Shown here piece after piece: positions 24,117-26,735 of a stretch of 26,735 nt of DNA. The stretch is from assembly GCA_031549415.1 (NCBI GenBank), contig JAVBPU010000023.1, positions 1 to 26,735 of the forward strand. Reading direction: 5' to 3'. Below the pieces are notes generated by a model, which worked only from the letters and a program-made list of their open reading frames with translations, was not told where the DNA came from and ran no database searches. The stretch is from Limiplasma sp031549415. Its GTDB lineage: Bacteria > Bacillota > Clostridia > Christensenellales > Aristaeellaceae. A program made the position numbers and the translations under genes. Each line of letters begins with the position of its first letter. The first letter of the stretch is position 1.

Positions 24117-24635
24117 CTACACCTCAATCCAATACCTGGCAAACTCCTTGTCCCCATCCCGGACCGTGCCTTCCAGCACCCCGCCATTCTTTTGGATCAC
24201 TTGCGCCGAAGGCCGGTTCCAGGTTTCGCAGGTCAGCAGCACCCTGGGAATCCCTTCTTCCTTGCACTTGGGCAGCGCCAGGGCCAGCATGCGGCTGGCA
24301 TAGCCCTTTTGCCGCTCGCTGGGGCGGACGCCATAGCCGATGTGGCCGCCAACCCTTGCCAGGTACTCATTGAGGCCATACCGCAGGTTGATGGCCCCCA
24401 AAATGCGGTCCGGGTTTTCCGTGTCCACCAGAAAAAAGGTGTCGCTCCGCACCATGCCGCCCAGGTTGTCCCCTTGGGAAAACTGCCGGGTCTTGGCCAA
24501 AAAGGCCCCGTAGTCGTCCAGCTCCATCGTCAGCGAGTAGGGAACCACCCTTTCACCCGCTCCTTGGATTTCCTGCACAATGTCCTGCCAGGCGCTTTCA
24601 TGCCGGGGTTCCGGTTTTTCCAGCCGCAGTGCCAT
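24117..24635 (-). CDS. GNAT-family N-acetyltransferase
   Basis: Transfers an acetyl group from acetyl-CoA to an unknown amine. 172 residues. The acetyl-CoA-binding motif region is VGGHIGYGVRPSERQKGYAS (~95-114), matching the GNAT Q/R-x-x-G-x-G/A loop, followed by ALALPKCKEEGIPRVLLTC and a late N-x-P-S-x-x-V-I-x-K-x-G-G motif. It resembles YkkB/RimJ-like acetyltransferases of Firmicutes. The start at 24635 has AGGAGG eight bases upstream; the longer frame runs into the preceding gene. It follows the DUF554 gene by 37 bases, probably co-transcribed. Confidence 0.88.
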   Translation of the reverse strand: MALRLEKPEPRHESAWQDIVQEIQGAGERVVPYSLTMELDDYGAFLAKTRQFSQGDNLGGMVRSDTFFLVDTENPDRILGAINLRYGLNEYLARVGGHIGYGVRPSERQKGYASRMLALALPKCKEEGIPRVLLTCETWNRPSAQVIQKNGGVLEGTVRDGDKEFARYWIEV

Positions 24636-24672
24636 GTCGGTCCCCTCCTGGCGCGTTCTTGTTTGTGATGGG

Positions 24673-25386
24673 TTACCGGAGGAGCAGCCCCGCGACAGGG
24701 AAGTACAAGAAGGGCACAAAAATGGCCGGAAGCAGGTTGGCCACCTTGATGTCCTTTTGCAGCAGCATATTCACGCCAATGCCCAGAATCAGCAGCCCGC
24801 CCACCGCGCTCATCTCCTGCACCACCTGGGCGCTGAGCAGCGGCGCGATGAGGGTGCCCAGCAGGGAAATGGCCCCCTGGTACACCAGCACTGGCAGGGC
24901 GGAGAGCATCACGCCCACCCCCAGGGTGCTGGCAAACACCATGGCCGCCACGCCGTCCAGGGCGGACTTGGCCAGCAGCGTGCTGTGATCCCCCCGGATG
25001 CCGCTGTCCAGGGAGCCCACCACCGCCATGGCCCCCACGCAAAACACCAGGCTGGCCGTCACAAAGCCCTGGGCAAAGCGGTGATCCGGCGCGGCGCCAT
25101 CCCCCTGGCCCTGGCGCGCCAGCTTCCGCTGGGCAAAGGCGCCCAGCTGGTTCATCCGCTCCTCCAGGCGCAGCAACGTGCCCGCCACGCCGCCCAGCAC
25201 CATGGCCAGGATCACCAGCAGCACGTTCCCCGTTTGCAGCGCGCCTTGCAGGCCAATCAAAATCACGCAAAGGCCAAGGCCCTGCATCACCGTGTCCGCC
25301 AGGCCCTGCTTCATGCCGCGCCGAAGAAGCAGCCCCAGGGCCGAGCCCGCCACGATGGCCGCCACATTGATGAGGGTTCCGATCAT
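24673..25386 (-). CDS. DUF554 family membrane protein
   Basis: Integral membrane protein of 237 residues with about six or seven hydrophobic segments. It starts MIGTLINVAAIVAGSALGLL, the characteristic opening of DUF554 (YdfK/YqgA-like) proteins, and continues with VILIGLQGAL, SLDSGIRGDHSTLLAKSALDG (~120-140) and a C-terminal KVANLLPAIFVPFLYFP. The family is annotated as a possible transporter but has no proven function. The start at 25386 has the moderate site AAGGGTGAG. The promoter is not evident; read-through past the rpmA terminator or an undetected promoter in the 50-base gap would drive it. Confidence 0.9.
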   Translation of the reverse strand: MIGTLINVAAIVAGSALGLLLRRGMKQGLADTVMQGLGLCVILIGLQGALQTGNVLLVILAMVLGGVAGTLLRLEERMNQLGAFAQRKLARQGQGDGAAPDHRFAQGFVTASLVFCVGAMAVVGSLDSGIRGDHSTLLAKSALDGVAAMVFASTLGVGVMLSALPVLVYQGAISLLGTLIAPLLSAQVVQEMSAVGGLLILGIGVNMLLQKDIKVANLLPAIFVPFLYFPVAGLLLR

Positions 25387-25435
25387 GCTTCTCACCCTTC
25401 TTTGGTTCAAGGATGCCAAGACGAAGGACGGTAGC

Positions 25436-25467
25436 AAAAAAGTGCAAGGCATGGCCTGCACTTTTTG
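25436..25467 (-). terminator. Terminator of the rplU-prp-rpmA operon
   Basis: AAAAAGTGCA pairs with TGCACTTTTT, and an inner GGC-ATG-GCC closes the loop with one bulged A. On the minus strand it ends in TTTTTTG, 27 bases past the rpmA stop. Confidence 0.88.
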
Positions 25468-25493
25468 CAATGCGTCCTCTGGGGGGCTGTGGC

Positions 25494-25790
25494 TTATTGG
25501 GCCGCAGCGCCTTCCACCGGGTACACGCTGACCTTGCGCTTGTCACGGCCCATGCGTTCAAAGCGCACAATGCCGTCCTTCAGGGCAAAGAGGGTATCGT
25601 CGCTGCCGATGCCCACATTGGTGCCGGGATGGATATGGGTGCCCCGCTGACGGACCAGGATATTGCCCGCCAAAGAGAACTGCCCGTCGGCACGCTTGGC
25701 ACCCAGGCGCTTGCTTTCGCTGTCCCGGCCGTTGCGGCTGGAGCCCACGCCCTTTTTATGGGCAAAAAATTGAAGATTCAGCTTCAACAT
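25494..25790 (-). CDS. rpmA: 50S ribosomal protein L27 with Prp-cleaved leader
   Basis: Component of the large ribosomal subunit near the peptidyl-transferase centre, 98 residues. The protein begins MLKLNLQFF-AHKKGVGSS: the first nine residues are the extension that Firmicutes remove before the conserved AHKKG start. The rest (RNGRDSESKRLGAKRADGQ, GTHIHPGTNVG) is standard L27. The start at 25790 has GGGAGG eight bases upstream and overlaps the end of prp by seven bases, coupling production of L27 with its processing protease. Confidence 0.98.
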   Translation of the reverse strand: MLKLNLQFFAHKKGVGSSRNGRDSESKRLGAKRADGQFSLAGNILVRQRGTHIHPGTNVGIGSDDTLFALKDGIVRFERMGRDKRKVSVYPVEGAAAQ

Positions 25791-26128
25791 GAGGTTTGCC
25801 TCCCATCAATGATTCTAAAATGCTTGGAATGCTCCTTAGAAAGATCCGTAAACCCTTGCAGCGCGGTTTTCAGGATGATTTGCGCATCATGCGCCTGCTG
25901 CGGGGTCATGCCCTCTGGCAGCGTGGCCGCCAGCCTGGCGGCGTCCTCACGCTGGGAAACCACGGGCAGTACGCCCGCCACCGTCTCCAGGGCATTGATA
26001 CAAGTGGTCATCAGCACGCTGGCGGCGGCGCAGACGATGTCTTTCCCCATCCCGCGGTATCCGGCATGTCCCTTTAAGGAAAACCCCCGGATCAGGTCGC
26101 CGTCGTAGTGTACGCGCAGCCTGGTCAT
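25784..26128 (-). CDS. prp: Ribosomal-processing cysteine protease Prp
   Basis: Cysteine protease that removes the N-terminal extension of L27 in Firmicutes, needed for normal ribosome assembly. 114 residues. Catalytic pair: His21 in FSLKGHAGY and Cys33 in DIVCAAASVL, both in the family context GHAGY..GKDIVCA. Its ATG overlaps the rplU stop by one base (TGATG) and its end overlaps rpmA by seven, so translation of all three genes is probably coupled. The cognate cleavage site LQFF-AHKK is present in the next gene. Confidence 0.97.
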   Translation of the reverse strand: MTRLRVHYDGDLIRGFSLKGHAGYRGMGKDIVCAAASVLMTTCINALETVAGVLPVVSQREDAARLAATLPEGMTPQQAHDAQIILKTALQGFTDLSKEHSKHFRIIDGRQTSC

Positions 26129-26433
26129 CAGCCCACCGCGGTGATTTCCACCTTGGTGTAGTTCTGCCGGTGGCCGGCCTTGCGGTGATAATTCTTCTTG
26201 CTCTTATACTTGTAGATGATGATCTTCTCGCCCTTTACCTGGCTGACGATCTTCCCTTCCACCCTGGCGCCCGCCAGCGTGGGGGTCCCTACTTCCACTC
26301 CCTTGTCGGAGCCCAGCATCAGCACGTCGAAGCTAACGGTGCTATCGGCTTCCTGATCCAGCTTTTCTACGTAAATCACGTCACCCTTGGTCACCCGGTA
26401 TTGCTTGCCACCCGTAACGATCACAGCGTACAT
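26128..26433 (-). CDS. rplU: 50S ribosomal protein L21
   Basis: Binds 23S rRNA in the large subunit, 101 residues. It begins MYAVIVTGGKQYRVTKGDVI and contains the signature YKYKSKKNYHRKAGHRQNYTKV near the C-terminus. GAGGAGG lies seven bases ahead of the start. First gene of the rplU-prp-rpmA operon, behind a consensus promoter and a leader of about 80 bases that can fold. Confidence 0.98.
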   Translation of the reverse strand: MYAVIVTGGKQYRVTKGDVIYVEKLDQEADSTVSFDVLMLGSDKGVEVGTPTLAGARVEGKIVSQVKGEKIIIYKYKSKKNYHRKAGHRQNYTKVEITAVG

Positions 26434-26459
26434 GGCAGCACCTCCTCGTTGATACTCGC

Positions 26460-26503
26460 CATGCGGAAGGTGGCAATTTCATTGCTCTTCAAAACCCCGC
26501 ATG
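26460..26503 (-). promoter_or_regulatory. Candidate structured leader of rplU
   Basis: Within the rplU leader, CATGCGG and CCGCATG (26497-26503 with 26460-26466) can pair to enclose an inner hairpin GCAAT-TTC-ATTGC (26473-26485). A competing local stem CCGC-TCAT-GCGG is also possible. Leaders of L21 operons in Firmicutes are known autoregulatory RNAs; I infer, but cannot show, that this is one. Confidence 0.5.
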
Positions 26504-26519
26504 AGCGGCTTACCGAAAT

Positions 26520-26548
26520 AAGTTATCACAATGGCGCTTGCTTGTCAA
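26520..26548 (-). promoter_or_regulatory. Sigma-A promoter of rplU-prp-rpmA
   Basis: Minus-strand TTGACA (26548-26543) and TAACTT (26525-26520) with exactly 17 bases between. The predicted start near 26513 gives a leader of about 80 bases. Confidence 0.85.
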
Positions 26549-26562
26549 GGAATATATTCGCA

Positions 26563-26634
26563 TCTGGCGCGTGAAACGCGCCAAAAAAGGGTCCAGGGCG
26601 TTAGCCTTGGTGGAGGTTTGGAGGCGAAGCCTCC
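26563..26634 (+). repeat. Triloop-hairpin repeat copy beside rplU
   Basis: Three modules in a row: TGGCGCGT-GAA-ACGCGCCA, then a GGGTCC-linked hairpin (CCAGGGC with GCCTTGG), then TTGGAGGC-GAA-GCCTCCAA. The first two modules match, in reverse orientation, the sequence at 19978-20028 over about 50 bases. Confidence 0.75.
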
Positions 26635-26651
26635 AAGAGCCCCGTTCCCCC

Positions 26652-26678
26652 CGTTACCCTCGTTACCCACGTTACTAC
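26652..26678. repeat. 9-bp tandem repeat (CGTTACCCN)x3
   Basis: CGTTACCCT, CGTTACCCA and CGTTACTAC follow each other without gaps. It adjoins a hairpin-family copy, as the ACGAGGGG repeat does at 6195. Confidence 0.65.
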
Positions 26679-26735
26679 CCGCCCCCCCTTACCCACCTTC
26701 CCCCTACATCTTCGACACCGGGTTCTACATATAGG

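Larger units (their letters stand above)
26434..26735. other. Upstream region of rplU and right edge, no gene
   Basis: These 302 bases hold the structured rplU leader and its promoter (to 26548), then a copy of the triloop-hairpin repeat (26563-26634), a short tandem repeat (26652-26678) and C-rich low-complexity sequence to the window edge. Open frames across it lack ribosome sites and read through repeats. Confidence 0.75.

Noticed and set aside
23746..24303. Plus-strand frame of 185 codons in the ald-GNAT gap
   Set aside because: It crosses the hairpin and the GNAT terminator, overlaps GNAT in antisense and resembles no family.
24530..25570. 346-codon minus-strand frame over DUF554
   Set aside because: Alternative frame of the DUF554 gene; Gly/Ala/Arg-rich without membrane segments or motifs.

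Overview
The window looks like chromosome from a GC-rich anaerobic member of the Clostridia, probably gut-associated. Evidence for this: ribosomal protein L27 has the N-terminal extension that Firmicutes remove with the protease Prp, and prp lies between rplU and rpmA; groESL has a CIRCE operator; superoxide reductase sits beside rubredoxin; GTG and TTG starts have strong Shine-Dalgarno sites; promoters are of the sigma-A type. No mobile-element gene, CRISPR array, tRNA or rRNA was found. The species cannot be named from the sequence.

Left third (513-11427): a sugar-utilisation locus around a LacI-family regulator (8106-9119). On the minus strand, a solute-binding protein, two MalF/MalG-type permeases, a GH65 phosphorylase-like enzyme and a GH28-like beta-helix protein form one transcription unit. 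A second GH65 enzyme follows lacI on the plus strand. I found four related 14-bp palindromes: three around the divergent promoters and one (a perfect palindrome) in front of the second GH65 gene. The likely logic is import of a glucoside, phosphorolysis in the cytoplasm and local LacI control. No transport ATPase is present, so a shared one elsewhere is implied.

Middle (11453-18550): a C69/secernin-type hydrolase, a superoxide reductase-rubredoxin operon (the rubredoxin is only 51 residues), an RpiR-type regulator, groES-groEL under CIRCE control, mutY, and an MmcQ/YjbR protein coupled to malic enzyme. A 62-bp tandem duplication lies exactly across the convergent mutY/mmcQ junction.

Right third (18555-26433): malic enzyme, glucose-6-phosphate isomerase, a cyclase-family hydrolase, alanine dehydrogenase, a GNAT acetyltransferase with a DUF554 membrane protein, and the rplU-prp-rpmA ribosomal operon.

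The most unusual content is intergenic. Four gaps (1-508, 6192-6399, 19800-20160, 26562-26680) carry a modular family of short hairpins, many with GAA/TTC triloops and GGTCC linkers. Two copies of a roughly 119-bp unit, 20 kb apart, keep three stems intact through six paired (compensatory) base changes. This argues that the folded structure, as RNA or as a DNA cruciform or protein target, is what is conserved. One block sits between the binding-protein and permease genes, the position where E. coli malE-malF carries mRNA-stabilising REP palindromes.
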